From Holophagae bacterium (GTDB lineage Bacteria; Acidobacteriota; Holophagae; Acanthopleuribacterales; Acanthopleuribacteraceae), in contig JAUIFE010000036.1 in the NCBI GenBank assembly GCA_030429565.1, positions 1 through 64,000 on the forward strand: a stretch of DNA of 64,000 bases, read 5' to 3'. The number at the start of each line of letters is the position of its first letter. Positions within the stretch are counted from its first letter, which is position 1. Position numbers and translations under genes: made by a program. The notes beneath the pieces are model-generated. The model saw nothing but the letters and a program-made list of their open reading frames with translations, was not told the origin of the DNA and did no database searches. Shown here in pieces: positions 20,082 through 28,923 of the stretch.

Positions 20082-20229
20082 ACGACGCTTTCCGCTGAAC
20101 CAACACAGCCGAGGGTTTTATCTCAAAGCAGCTCGAAAAGGGCGTTCGAAATGGCAAAAATCGCTGGTAGGCATTGCGCTTATTAGGTTCAATCAACCAA
20201 TACTCTTTAGAAAAACAAGAGCTTGCACC

Positions 20230-20847
20230 ATGTCAACGCAACACAAAATGCAAAAAATAGCCGCGACGACCAAAGATGTCTACAGGCGTAAAGCGGCTCA
20301 GTTTGATCGGGAACGAACCAAAACAGTTTTTGAGCGCGTATGGCTGGAACGGTTTGAAGCACGCTTACCGGACAAAGCATCCATTTTGGATATTGGCTGT
20401 GGCTGTGGCGATCCGATTTCCCAATTTTTCATTCAAAGAGGACACCAGGTAACGGGTGTCGATTATGCAGAACCGATGATTCATATCGCAAAAACGCGCT
20501 TCCCAGGCAACCAATGGCTCGTGGCCGACATGCGCTCCTTGAACTTGGGGAAAACATTTGACGGTATCATTGGTTGGCATAGCTTTTTTCACCTTACACA
20601 AGCGGAACAACGGGCCACGCTACCTGTGCTCGCGAAACATTTAAATGCGGATGGCACACTCATGTTGACCGTGGGTGCTTCAGCAGACGAAGTAATCGGC
20701 CATGTTGGTGGTGAGCAGGTTTATCACAGCAGCCTCTCACCAAACGAATACCGAACAACGTTAGAAAGTTTGGGTTTAGGAATCATCGACTTCGTATTCG
20801 AAGATCCTGACTGCGGCTTTGCAACGATATTACTTGCGCAGCGATAA
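20230..20847 (+). CDS. Class I SAM-dependent methyltransferase
   Basis: A 205-residue cytoplasmic protein with the Rossmann-type methyltransferase fold. Motif I is ILDIGCGCGDPIS (residues about 52-64). The acidic end of strand 2 is GVDYAEPMI, and post-motif residues are VADMRSLN and FDGIIGWHSFFHL. The HSFFHL stretch is common in small-molecule methyltransferases of the Methyltransf_11/25 type. The substrate cannot be told from the sequence. It stands alone between the decayed IS element and a convergent phosphatase gene, so context gives no pathway. The length is complete for the family. Confidence 0.85.
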   Translation: MSTQHKMQKIAATTKDVYRRKAAQFDRERTKTVFERVWLERFEARLPDKASILDIGCGCGDPISQFFIQRGHQVTGVDYAEPMIHIAKTRFPGNQWLVADMRSLNLGKTFDGIIGWHSFFHLTQAEQRATLPVLAKHLNADGTLMLTVGASADEVIGHVGGEQVYHSSLSPNEYRTTLESLGLGIIDFVFEDPDCGFATILLAQR

Positions 20848-21015
20848 CCTTCTCTTGCAGTTTGCCATGAAGGTCTTGAAGGGGAACAACCGGACCCCAT
20901 GGTCATCAAACCGAGTTAGGTCGAGCCCTTTCTGCAACAAAAAACGGCTATGGGCGGGGTGGGCCGGCCCCATCGAAAAAGGAACGCACCATCGCCGCAT
21001 TGGCCGGTATAAGAG

Positions 21016-21498
21016 TCAGGGGGTAAAACGGAAATTCTGTAGCAGGGCCCCATCGTCGTGGAGGACCAGCAGGTACAAGTTATCGTAGTCACTGTGATCA
21101 ATGCTGGTTTTGGGACCGCCCAACAGGTGAATCAACTCGGGGATGGTGTTGGAATGGCCCGCCACAAAAATGGCTTTGCCTTTGGCGGCCTGAATTGCCT
21201 GCACCAGCGACGCGGGTTTGCCGGCGGAAATGACCGTCACTTCGATGCCGGCGGCTTTGGCGACCGGGGCGGCGGTGCGTTGGGTTCGGTTGTATTCGCT
21301 GGCATAAACGGCCGCGAGCGGAATACGCGCGAAAAAGTCACCCAATTGTTGGGCTCTGGCCTGGCCCTGAGCGGTCAGACCGGCTTGGTCGGTGTTGTCG
21401 ACTTTTTCCGCGTGGCGGACCAGGTAGACCAGAGTGGGGTCTCCGGCGTAGGACCAGCCACACAGAGCGATCAGAAAAATCATTGAGAAAAGCTTCAT
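21016..21498 (-). CDS. Periplasmic histidine phosphatase (phosphoglycerate mutase-like)
   Basis: A 160-residue protein starting at an ATG five bases after AGGAGG, with a signal peptide (MKLFSMIFLIALCGWSYA). The family signature is LVRHAEK, with catalytic His29 next to Arg28. A second conserved Arg lies in SEYNRTQRTA, and the second catalytic His is in VAGHSNT. These proteins form a phosphohistidine intermediate. The small single-domain size is like SixA or Ais-type members, but export suggests an envelope phosphate substrate. Convergent with the methyltransferase; no operon partner is visible. Confidence 0.88.
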   Translation of the reverse strand: MKLFSMIFLIALCGWSYAGDPTLVYLVRHAEKVDNTDQAGLTAQGQARAQQLGDFFARIPLAAVYASEYNRTQRTAAPVAKAAGIEVTVISAGKPASLVQAIQAAKGKAIFVAGHSNTIPELIHLLGGPKTSIDHSDYDNLYLLVLHDDGALLQNFRFTP

Positions 21499-21781
21499 TC
21501 CATCCTCCTGGGTTTTAATGGGACATGTGGGTAACGCGTAGAACCATCCCGAAAAGGGTTCATCAGTTGTCGGCTTAGCTTAAAGAAACACCGAGCACCG
21601 GTCCATTTACGACAACAAACATCGCGCCCCCTTCTTTTCGTTTCCTTTTTTCAGAACACACTTTGCTGCTCGTTTCCTCATGTCTTTCCCCATCGGGCTT
21701 TCCATCCGTGACAGCAACACCAAACCAGATTTGCTCAGAGAGCCCCCTAGAATCATGACCCGGGGATGCTTCCCGCCACCG

Positions 21782-22816
21782 TTACAAATCTAATAAAAGT
21801 TCTTTTTCAAGTGGCTTGCAACGCTGACCCGCGAGCAGCAATTCCAAATGAGGACGCATCAGGTCGATCTCGGTTGAGATCATCGCGGGCGGTGTCGACC
21901 ACTGGCGGCGGTTGGCCGCCAGGGTTTTGAGGACGGCGCGATCCTGCTGCAAGACGCGTTTGAAGAAAGGTCCCACCAGTTGGGTTTTCAGCCAACCCAC
22001 CAACGGATTTGCTTCCGTCTCCAAAAGGATAAAAACCCGGTGATGGGTTCGGTCTTGCGGCGAGAAAAAGGCTGTTACCGCCAACTGGGTGCGTTGCTCG
22101 TTGCGGTAGACCAACTGGGCCGTGGCCGGCATGAGGAAGCGACCGAAACTCTCGCTGCGTTTGCCCTCAAACCAACGGCTAATCCATCCATTTTGGCCTG
22201 CTTCTCCTCGGTAACGCACCTCGACTCGATCGGCCTCACGGCGAACGCGGGCTTCCACCCGCCGACGTTTGCCCTCACTTCGAACCAAGCCTGCATGGAC
22301 GAAATGAGTGTGGGTGCCGTCGAGTAGATTTTCAAGCGCGTCAATTAGATCGGCCGCCACATCCGTGGTCCACAGGACCCGGGTAAAACCCGATTTGGGT
22401 GTGGCCGGCGCTGCTTCCGGTTTGGCGGCAGGGTTTTCCTCAAGCGAACACCAAACCAAACCGTCGGCTTCGAATACGGGTAAAGCGGTGAGGTTCCGTG
22501 CCAACTGCTGTGGTTCACCGATTAAGCCAGGAATCTTGCGGCAGGCGCCGGCGCCGTCGAACGACCAGCCGTGGTAACCGCAACGCAACTGATCGTTGAT
22601 GACGCAGCCCTTGGATAATGGGTAATGGCGATGGGGACAGCGGTCGGGAAAGGCGCTTAACCCCGCTCGATGCCGAAAGAGCACCACGGGTTCCCCCAAC
22701 AATCGCACCGCATGGGGCTTGGTTCCAATCTCGCTACTTCGCGCAACCACAAACCAATGGGGACGCAGTACGCTGAAAAGATCGCGGTTCTCAGGCAACA
22801 CTTGCTGTTTCTCCAT
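21782..22816 (-). CDS. Rieske-type non-haem iron oxygenase
   Basis: A 344-residue protein with an N-terminal Rieske [2Fe-2S] domain: Cys60-X-His62 (CPHRHYPLSKG) and Cys79-X2-His82 (CGYHGWSF), separated by 16 residues as in the family. The C-terminal catalytic domain holds the mononuclear iron ligands Asp166-X2-His169-X4-His174 in NLLDGTHTHFVH. Such oxygenases hydroxylate or desaturate small molecules and need an electron-transfer partner, which is not encoded nearby. It is the last gene of the minus-strand operon starting at 28085, 54 bases after the preceding stop, with AAGGGA upstream of its ATG. It probably performs a late tailoring oxidation. Substrate unknown. Confidence 0.9.
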   Translation of the reverse strand: MEKQQVLPENRDLFSVLRPHWFVVARSSEIGTKPHAVRLLGEPVVLFRHRAGLSAFPDRCPHRHYPLSKGCVINDQLRCGYHGWSFDGAGACRKIPGLIGEPQQLARNLTALPVFEADGLVWCSLEENPAAKPEAAPATPKSGFTRVLWTTDVAADLIDALENLLDGTHTHFVHAGLVRSEGKRRRVEARVRREADRVEVRYRGEAGQNGWISRWFEGKRSESFGRFLMPATAQLVYRNEQRTQLAVTAFFSPQDRTHHRVFILLETEANPLVGWLKTQLVGPFFKRVLQQDRAVLKTLAANRRQWSTPPAMISTEIDLMRPHLELLLAGQRCKPLEKELLLDL

Positions 22817-22870
22817 GGAATCAGTCCCTTACGCAGTTCGGTTAGTGGAAATCGAGCCAAGATGGAAAGA

Positions 22871-24037
22871 TTAGAGTCGGTAACGCTGCATCAGCGGCAC
22901 GCCGATTCGCTGCAATATGGCGGTTAGCGTTTTTAATACCCATTGACGACGCCGTGAAAGGTGCCGTGCATAAATCGCACTGACCTCAATCGCCGGCACG
23001 CCACCGCGCAAATATTTGAATGAAGCGGCACCGGCACTTAAGTTAAGCACAACACCACGCTCGGCGGCATCTTGCAGGACCACCGCCATCAGTCGCCGGT
23101 AAAGACCGTGCTCTTGCGGCAAGGCGGTGTTGTAACCCACCAAGGGCGTGGTCATCACCCCGTTTTCAACAAAGGTCCCGACAACGCCTTGTAGATCGCC
23201 GCTTTCATCACGCAAGCCCGTGAATGTAAAAATCTTATGCTGATAACAGAGATGCCAAAAGGCAGGGGTAAAGACGGGGTTGTGATAGGAGTATTTGTCG
23301 AGGTACAGCAACCGATAAAGCAACTCGATACGATTGAGGTCACCGACAGTCAAGGCCTCGTGCGGGACGACGAGATAATCCGTCTGCTTGAGTAATTTGC
23401 CATCGCGGATGCAGTTCTTTTTGGCCAGGTAATCGGCTTTGCCCCCATCAAACAGGTAGACTTGGCGACTGGGCGTCAATTGGTAGCCGGCCGCATCAAA
23501 GGCCGCAAGCAAGCTAGAATTAGTGACATGATTTAATGAGCGGAAAACCAAGGCGTGGTTTGGAAAGCGCCCGATCAACGCGGTCGTTGCCGGCGCAATA
23601 TGATTAGGATCGAGGTCGGGATATAAGTTGGTGGACAACAACCAATTGTTGATGTGCACATTGCGGTTGACCTGACCCCATTTAAGCCAGCCTTCCAAGG
23701 CAAAGGTTAAGCACCCCAAAACCTGCCGCAGGGATCGCGATTGCAAAACCCGCAACTCCTCGCGCGCGTAAGCGGTGAACGCGTTAAAAGGCGAGCACAC
23801 ATACGAATTGTCGTATTCTCGCTCGTTGCAGGTGACCGGCAGCCAATGGCGCCCCAAACGCAAGGTCGAGAATTGGGTTTCCACATTACGCACCCAATGC
23901 GTCGAGGGTTCACGCAGCAAAGCAGCCAACCACCGAGTCCTAGCCGGGACCCCGCCTGGGCCGAACACGGGCAATGCCCTTTGCCATGCCACGGCGGTTT
24001 GGTGCGGCGCTCCGGTTAAACGCTCGCTGCGGCTCAT
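22871..24037 (-). CDS. GNAT-like acyltransferase homologue
   Basis: A 388-residue protein without signal peptide. The C-terminal half has the look of a FemAB/GNAT-fold acyltransferase: YRLLYLDKYSYHNPVFTPAF, then GLRDESGDLQGVVGTFVENG, a pattern typical of N-acyltransferase beta-strands, and ending in VLNLSAGAASFKYLRGG. I do not recognise a named family. The start ATG at 24037 overlaps the stop of the ATP-grasp gene (ATGA), so the two are translationally coupled and probably act on the same intermediate. A plausible job is transfer of an acyl or aminoacyl group, but that is inference from fold resemblance and context. Confidence 0.6.
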   Translation of the reverse strand: MSRSERLTGAPHQTAVAWQRALPVFGPGGVPARTRWLAALLREPSTHWVRNVETQFSTLRLGRHWLPVTCNEREYDNSYVCSPFNAFTAYAREELRVLQSRSLRQVLGCLTFALEGWLKWGQVNRNVHINNWLLSTNLYPDLDPNHIAPATTALIGRFPNHALVFRSLNHVTNSSLLAAFDAAGYQLTPSRQVYLFDGGKADYLAKKNCIRDGKLLKQTDYLVVPHEALTVGDLNRIELLYRLLYLDKYSYHNPVFTPAFWHLCYQHKIFTFTGLRDESGDLQGVVGTFVENGVMTTPLVGYNTALPQEHGLYRRLMAVVLQDAAERGVVLNLSAGAASFKYLRGGVPAIEVSAIYARHLSRRRQWVLKTLTAILQRIGVPLMQRYRL

Positions 24038-25185
24038 AAGGGCTCACCGTTCCATTCGATATCAGCGGTGGCGGCGTCCTTGAGCGAGATGCGCCGCTTC
24101 AACGACCGACCCACCACCTCGAAAAGCGCACCAAACTGGTAATAGGAGGGCAAGGGATCCAATCGGGTATGGCCCGCCTGTTTGGCGCGTTTGAAGTCGC
24201 GGAAAAATTGCCGACGACCGCCGCCCATCAATATTTTGGGTAAGTTGTAGCCAAGCATGACCGGCGCCAACATTCTGGGGATCCCATCCTGCTGGACAAG
24301 GGTTTTGGGCGGCGAACCCGCCAACACCAGAGCGACCATCCCATCCATGGCAAACAAATGGGCCCCGCTGGTCGCGCGGGGATTGCACTCCAACACATAA
24401 AGTTCCTGCTGTTCCGTTTCAATTAGATCAAAACCGATTTGCCCGGTGAACCGATATCGCGCCACAAAACTGCGCACAAAATCCTCAACCGCTTGGTGCT
24501 GCAGGGGTTCGAAATACACACCGGAACTTTGTTTCAATCGGTAGCGCGGGTGATAACACGCGTGGGCGTGCAAGGTTCCTTCGAGCGCTACACTGTAGGT
24601 GCAGAGTTCACGACCACGGATTAGCTGCTGCGCAACCCACGGCACCGCGAGACTCGGCTGCAGCGCACGCACCTTCGCCAAAGGGCCTCCGACCAGGGTG
24701 AAACTGGCAAATCGTGAATAAACCGGCTTGAACACCCAATCTTCCACGCGGCTCAAAAAGGGGTCCAACTGTGCGGTTTCTTCCAACAACAGGGTTTTCG
24801 GCACACGGACTTGGCAAGGCTCGGCAAGCTTGATGAATTGGAATTTGTTGTGAAGAGACGCCAACATTTCGAAACCAGCGCAGAACAGCAAGCAGTCCGA
24901 CGGCAAATGATCGCGAAACCGGCTCAGGTAAAAGATTTCCTCACAGGTCGGCAGCAAGAGTTCGATTTGATGCTGGGCAATGATCCTGGCTAAATCGTCG
25001 ACAAAAGCGCGCGGATCGCGGCGTGGTTCCGAAACCACAAAGGTGTGGCAAACATGGCGGGAAACACGACAGGGCGGCATACGCACACTGTCGGCGGCAT
25101 AGACGTCGAAACCCGCCGTAAAGAATTGTCGCGCCAAGTCCAACGCGATCGGTGCCCGCACACCCGTCACCAAAACCCGCTTCAT
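24034..25185 (-). CDS. ATP-grasp ligase
   Basis: A 383-residue protein. The ATG at 25185 overlaps the metallo-hydrolase stop by four bases (ATGA) and begins with a Rossmann-like pre-ATP-grasp strand (MKRVLVTGVRAPIALDLARQ). ATP-grasp features follow: LLPTCEEIFYLSRF, the lid entry HNKFQFIKLAEP, the Lys-containing strand VEDWVFKPVYSRF, QQLIRGRELCTYSV, and the Mg/ATP-binding FDLIETEQ...LYVLECNPRATSGAHL with Glu and Asn-Pro-Arg. Enzymes of this type activate a carboxylate as acyl phosphate and join it to an amine, thiol or hydroxyl. In this operon it may form an amide or ester on the acyl product of the KAS III enzyme. Confidence 0.85.
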   Translation of the reverse strand: MKRVLVTGVRAPIALDLARQFFTAGFDVYAADSVRMPPCRVSRHVCHTFVVSEPRRDPRAFVDDLARIIAQHQIELLLPTCEEIFYLSRFRDHLPSDCLLFCAGFEMLASLHNKFQFIKLAEPCQVRVPKTLLLEETAQLDPFLSRVEDWVFKPVYSRFASFTLVGGPLAKVRALQPSLAVPWVAQQLIRGRELCTYSVALEGTLHAHACYHPRYRLKQSSGVYFEPLQHQAVEDFVRSFVARYRFTGQIGFDLIETEQQELYVLECNPRATSGAHLFAMDGMVALVLAGSPPKTLVQQDGIPRMLAPVMLGYNLPKILMGGGRRQFFRDFKRAKQAGHTRLDPLPSYYQFGALFEVVGRSLKRRISLKDAATADIEWNGEPL

Positions 25186-26057
25186 GAAGGCAACCCCGTC
25201 ATCGCCGGCGATGCTTCGGTGTTGGTGTCCTTGTGCTGGTGCCAAATCTCGCGACAATGGGACGGGATGATGTGAATGTCAGCGTTATTTATATGAAGAT
25301 GATGCAGTTTGGTGAGGGTTTGACGGTAAACGGAAAAGTTGTCCATTACGATCCCAACCAGCGGATTCGGCGGACGCAGCTCGCGAAAGGCACCAGAAGA
25401 CCAACAGGCATCGGCCACCAAAAATTGCGTGTGTCCATGCAGGTCGTCGAAAAAAACACCCATTTGCCCCACCACATGGCCGGGAAGCGCAAGGGCGTGA
25501 ATGGTGCGGTCACCAAAAAGATCAAATGCGGGCGCGAAGGCGGCGAGAGCGGCGGGCACCGAACCCGTCGGCTGATCGTCGACAAAGGTCAGACGCGCCT
25601 CGAAATCCTCAGGCAAGAGGCCGGCAAGGAAGCCTTGCAACAAGGCACGCCAACCCTGCGCGCGGTGAACCTGTTCGTAAGCTTCACGGAAACACCAAAA
25701 TTGAGCACGGGGGAAGTCGCGCAGCCCGGCAATGTGATCGGCATGGAAGTGAGAGACAAGGATATGGCGCACCTGCTCGGGTGAAATACCGCGTTTGGCG
25801 AGTTGAGACGCAGCCGTCATAGGGCTTGGGCAAACAACCGGTGTAATCCAGCGGTAGAGGTTCTGTGGCCAGGAGCGTGTCAGTTCCATGAAACGCGGCG
25901 TGTAGCCGGTATCAAACAGGATCGTGCCCTGCTTGGGATGTTGGATCAGGCCAAAAAGAGCGGGATAGGCTTGTGAACGCCAAGAACCGCCGCGCAGGGT
26001 CATGAATTCAGGATGGCGACAGTGACCGGCCCACATCAAATCAAGCTGAATGCTCAT
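25182..26057 (-). CDS. Metallo-beta-lactamase-fold hydrolase (lactonase-like)
   Basis: A 291-residue protein starting at the ATG at 26057, with GGAGG seven bases upstream; an upstream in-frame start at 26144 would lie deep inside the previous gene. It overlaps the reductase gene by 17 bases. It carries the zinc-binding motif HFHADH (SHFHADHIAG), a preceding FDTGYTPRF strand and later metal ligands in LPGHVVGQ, VADACWSSGA and IPSHCREI. The pattern resembles acyl-homoserine-lactonase-type members. It has no signal peptide, so it acts in the cytoplasm. In the operon it could hydrolyse an acyl thioester or lactone intermediate; this is inference. Confidence 0.85.
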   Translation of the reverse strand: MSIQLDLMWAGHCRHPEFMTLRGGSWRSQAYPALFGLIQHPKQGTILFDTGYTPRFMELTRSWPQNLYRWITPVVCPSPMTAASQLAKRGISPEQVRHILVSHFHADHIAGLRDFPRAQFWCFREAYEQVHRAQGWRALLQGFLAGLLPEDFEARLTFVDDQPTGSVPAALAAFAPAFDLFGDRTIHALALPGHVVGQMGVFFDDLHGHTQFLVADACWSSGAFRELRPPNPLVGIVMDNFSVYRQTLTKLHHLHINNADIHIIPSHCREIWHQHKDTNTEASPAMTGLPS

Positions 26058-27039
26058 GCTGAGACCTCCACCAAGCAACATAGGCGGCAATGCCGTCACG
26101 AATCGAAACGCGCGGGGTGTAGCCCAAATCTTGGCGGGCGGCATCGATGTTAAGCGTTTGGTCTTTTGAAATCAAACCCAGGGTATAACGGGTCAGGACC
26201 GGTTCGCCGGCAAAAGGCAGCGCCGACCACAGTTCCAACAGCGCGGCGGCGGCATAGGCCGGTGCGTATGGGAGCTGACGCGGATGATAATCCCGTGCCA
26301 TCGCTTGGAAAACAAGGCGAAACAATTCGCCGACGGGCATGGGTTCACCATTGGTAATGTTGTACTTGCGACCCATGGCATGATTCGGTGCGTCGAGGCA
26401 AAGCACCAATGCGTCAACCACGTTATCCAGATAGGTCACGTCAATCAAAGCCTTGCCGCCTTGGATCAGGGGCACCCAACCGCGTTCGGCAAAACGCATG
26501 ATGCGCGGCATGAGGGCACGATCATGCGGCCCGAAAATGGCCCTTGGTCGCAAGGTGATGGTGGCAAGCCCCTGCTTGAAGGCTTTGTCCACCAAAGCCT
26601 CCGCCTGCTTCTTGGTGGCGGCGTAAGCGTTGACCGGCGCAGCGGGCAAGGGGTCGGTTTCGCGAATGTCGCGCCGGTTGCGAAAGTCGAAATAAAGACC
26701 CGGGGTTGAGACGTGAACCAGTAACGAAACGCCAAGCTGCAAACAGCTATCGGTGACATTCTGGGTACCGATCACATTGCTGTTGTAGAACTGACGGCGC
26801 GGCCCCCATGGCGCCGAAAAGGCGGCACAGTGGAACACGGCATCGCGATTTCGGCAAGCCGAATGCATGGCAGGCGCGTCCTCAAGATCGGCGGCGATAA
26901 AACGCAGCCCGGCTTTTTCCAACTCGGCCCCGATGACTCGGTTTCGGCCTTGAGCTGTGACTTGATGACCCAACCCGTGCAAACGCAGGGCGAGACGGCG
27001 GCCAAGGCATCCTGTTGCACCGGTTACGAACAAGTTCAT
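26041..27039 (-). CDS. NAD(P)-dependent epimerase/3-beta-hydroxysteroid dehydrogenase-type reductase (OleD-like)
   Basis: A 332-residue extended short-chain dehydrogenase. The ATG at 27039 is chosen because GAGGGG lies eight bases upstream; it follows the KAS III stop by 14 bases. The cofactor motif is VTGATGCLGRRLA (GxxGxxG). DLEDAPAM, the VFHCAAFSAPWG strand and the catalytic YAATKKQAE (Tyr-X3-Lys) are present, with STPGLYFD supplying the Ser region. The sequence style (APWGPRR, RPRAIFGPHDRALMPR) is that of the 3-beta-HSD/OleD branch. OleD reduces the 2-alkyl-3-ketoacid made by OleA-type KAS III enzymes, so the neighbour pair suggests ketone reduction of a condensed acyl chain. Confidence 0.85.
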   Translation of the reverse strand: MNLFVTGATGCLGRRLALRLHGLGHQVTAQGRNRVIGAELEKAGLRFIAADLEDAPAMHSACRNRDAVFHCAAFSAPWGPRRQFYNSNVIGTQNVTDSCLQLGVSLLVHVSTPGLYFDFRNRRDIRETDPLPAAPVNAYAATKKQAEALVDKAFKQGLATITLRPRAIFGPHDRALMPRIMRFAERGWVPLIQGGKALIDVTYLDNVVDALVLCLDAPNHAMGRKYNITNGEPMPVGELFRLVFQAMARDYHPRQLPYAPAYAAAALLELWSALPFAGEPVLTRYTLGLISKDQTLNIDAARQDLGYTPRVSIRDGIAAYVAWWRSQHEHSA

Positions 27040-27053
27040 GGGTGATCCCCTCG

Positions 27054-28085
27054 TCAAAACCGCAACAAAATGGCACCGATGGCGATGCCGGCGGCAGTCC
27101 CCAGCAGCAGAACGCGCTGACCGCGCTGAAGGCGCCCACTTTCGATCGCAAGATCAAGTGCGGTCGGCACTGAAGCCGCAACCTGGTTGCCGTAATCGCC
27201 AATCGTTTGGATCACCTGGTTGCGGTTTAACTTGAGCCGCGAAATCATGTGACGCATGCCCGCGGCACTGGCCTGATGCGGCACAATCCAATCGATCTCG
27301 TTCAGTTGAAGCCCCGTGGGCTGTAGCAGATCGGTCAAAAAGCCAGGCAACTTTTCAGCGGTCAAGCGGAAGGCGGCCTTCCCGTCCATACGGAACAAGT
27401 GCGCATCGGGATCACGCCGATCCAACGGAAGAGAACGCTCGAAAGACCCACCGCCGGTCACGCGGCAGAATGGGGCGCCCACCGCCCAGTTACGCATTTG
27501 CGCCACTTCAAAGCAAGAAGCCGAATCCGGCGGCGCCGCTTGCAGCAGGGTCGCGGCGGCTCCGTCACCGAACAAAGAACAAAGTTCGGGGCGTTCCCAA
27601 TCCAAACCCAACGAAGGCCGCTCGGAAGAAACCACCAAAGCAAGCCGGCTGCGGCCCAAATGAATGAGGTTGGCCACCGTATCCAACGCAGTGATGTGAC
27701 TGAGACAAGTACTGTTGATGTCAAAAGCCTGGATGCCTTGGTGAGCGAGACCCAGTGCCTCTTGCAACAAGGCGGCGGTACTGGGTACTGCTTGTTGCGG
27801 AACACTGTTGGCGACCACCAAGCAATCCAGCGCCCGGGCGTTAACGCCGGCGCGCTTTAACGTCGCCTGCGCAGCCTGCAGCGCCATCGCCAAAACGGAC
27901 TCATGTTCGGCCCAGTACCGCTGATGAATACCGAACTTTCGCGCCACGGTGCCTGGCTTAAAAGCAAGTCGTCGATCGATCTCCTCGGAACCAACACATC
28001 GCGCCGGCAAACAATGACCCGTCGCAAGGATTTGAACACCACGAACGACCGGAGATACGTTGGGACCTTCCCAGTGGCGACTCAT
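27054..28085 (-). CDS. 3-oxoacyl-ACP synthase III-family condensing enzyme
   Basis: A 343-residue thiolase-fold protein. The complete FabH-type triad is present: Cys127 (DINSTCLSHITA), His270 (IVPHQASAAGM) and Asn300 (GDYGNQVAASVP). GDGAAATLL and the C-terminal GTAAGIAIGAILLRF match the family. The ATG at 28085 (MSRHW) is preferred to a TTG three codons upstream; the ribosome site is weak. The enzyme would start an acyl chain or join two acyl units by decarboxylative or Claisen condensation. As the first clear gene of a coupled operon without other fatty-acid synthesis genes, it is more likely a specialised pathway enzyme than housekeeping FabH. Confidence 0.9.
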   Translation of the reverse strand: MSRHWEGPNVSPVVRGVQILATGHCLPARCVGSEEIDRRLAFKPGTVARKFGIHQRYWAEHESVLAMALQAAQATLKRAGVNARALDCLVVANSVPQQAVPSTAALLQEALGLAHQGIQAFDINSTCLSHITALDTVANLIHLGRSRLALVVSSERPSLGLDWERPELCSLFGDGAAATLLQAAPPDSASCFEVAQMRNWAVGAPFCRVTGGGSFERSLPLDRRDPDAHLFRMDGKAAFRLTAEKLPGFLTDLLQPTGLQLNEIDWIVPHQASAAGMRHMISRLKLNRNQVIQTIGDYGNQVAASVPTALDLAIESGRLQRGQRVLLLGTAAGIAIGAILLRF

Positions 28086-28112
28086 GCGGACCAACTTGCA
28101 ATTTGATCACCG

Positions 28113-28391
28113 TTACTTCGAGAAAATGCCAAAAAAGCGTAGCGTTTCAAAGGTGGTCTCCGCTGGTTGACGCTGCCTAATCCTAACATAAACACCTTGA
28201 ATTAATGAAGTTTTCTCCCAACCCACCGACAACCAATCGCCTGGCACCCGTGCTAGCTGCGGCGACGCCTCAAGGATATAGCGCGCGGGCCTTTCCTTGA
28301 GAATGCAGGCATCTGGGATGCCTTCACCCGTTTTAGAACCAAAAGTAACACAAGTCCTGCCACCCGCTTTCAGTACAATCTGCCGCGTCAA
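28113..28391 (-). CDS. Possible small protein upstream of the KAS III gene
   Basis: A 92-residue frame starting at a TTG with AGGGA about seven bases upstream and ending 27 bases before the KAS III start. The sequence (LKAGGRTCVTFGSKTGEG, then ERPARYILEASPQLARVPGD) looks compatible with a real beta-rich protein, but I recognise no family. If real, it would be the first gene of the biosynthetic operon. It could also be a chance frame. Confidence 0.35.
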   Translation of the reverse strand: MTRQIVLKAGGRTCVTFGSKTGEGIPDACILKERPARYILEASPQLARVPGDWLSVGWEKTSLIQGVYVRIRQRQPAETTFETLRFFGIFSK

Positions 28392-28493
28392 TGGGTATCC
28401 CTGTGTGCTACTCGTTGCTTTTGACGAGCGTGGTTGGGCACGGGTTCCGCCCTCACCAAGGCATTTTCGTCCGCTTCACCTTTTCCGGTGTCT

Positions 28494-28829
28494 CTAACCG
28501 GCGCTTCTCAATAGGGCACCCAAGGAGAACACGACTGCCGGCGCCGAAAGAAAGATGATGACACCGACAAAAATACCACGGCGCGTCTCCATGAATTTTT
28601 TGAGGCTGTCCGAGGGGGCCTTCTTCAATATCGCCGTTATGTAAAAAGCGGTAATCGCTCCCAACGTCTCGGTCGCCCACAAAATCTTGAGGGCGCCGGT
28701 ATGGCTGAACTTTTGTAAAACCAAGAGGAAATAAAAGATGACAACAAGGCCGAGGGTCCCACCAATTGCGACACCAATAAAGGTCGGCATAGCAAAGTCA
28801 TTTGGGACAAAATCGTCCACGAGGGGCAC
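28494..28829 (-). CDS. Small membrane protein, unknown
   Basis: Up to 111 residues with three predicted hydrophobic helices: FIGVAIGGTLGLVVIFYFLL, ILWATETLGAITAFYITAIL and GIFVGVIIFLSAPAVVFSLG, with a Lys-rich segment (KKAPSDSLKKFMETRRG) between the last two. The start is uncertain: a GTG at 28829, or a GTG at 28820 that has GAGGTG six bases upstream. No family recognised. It lies between the biosynthetic operon and another small membrane-protein pair on the same strand. Confidence 0.6.
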   Translation of the reverse strand: MPLVDDFVPNDFAMPTFIGVAIGGTLGLVVIFYFLLVLQKFSHTGALKILWATETLGAITAFYITAILKKAPSDSLKKFMETRRGIFVGVIIFLSAPAVVFSLGALLRSAG

Positions 28830-28923
28830 CTCACTTGTCAGGAGTAGCGGCTGAACGCATGGGCATCAGGATTCAGTATTGTTCAAGCAAACGATGCGTT
28901 CAAACCGGTTGGATCAGCGTCAC

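Noticed and set aside
22871..28085. Complete oleABCD olefin pathway
   Set aside because: Only the OleA-like and OleD-like steps are present. No AMP ligase (OleC) or haloalkane-dehalogenase-type OleB is encoded here, and the metallo-hydrolase and ATP-grasp genes are not part of that pathway.
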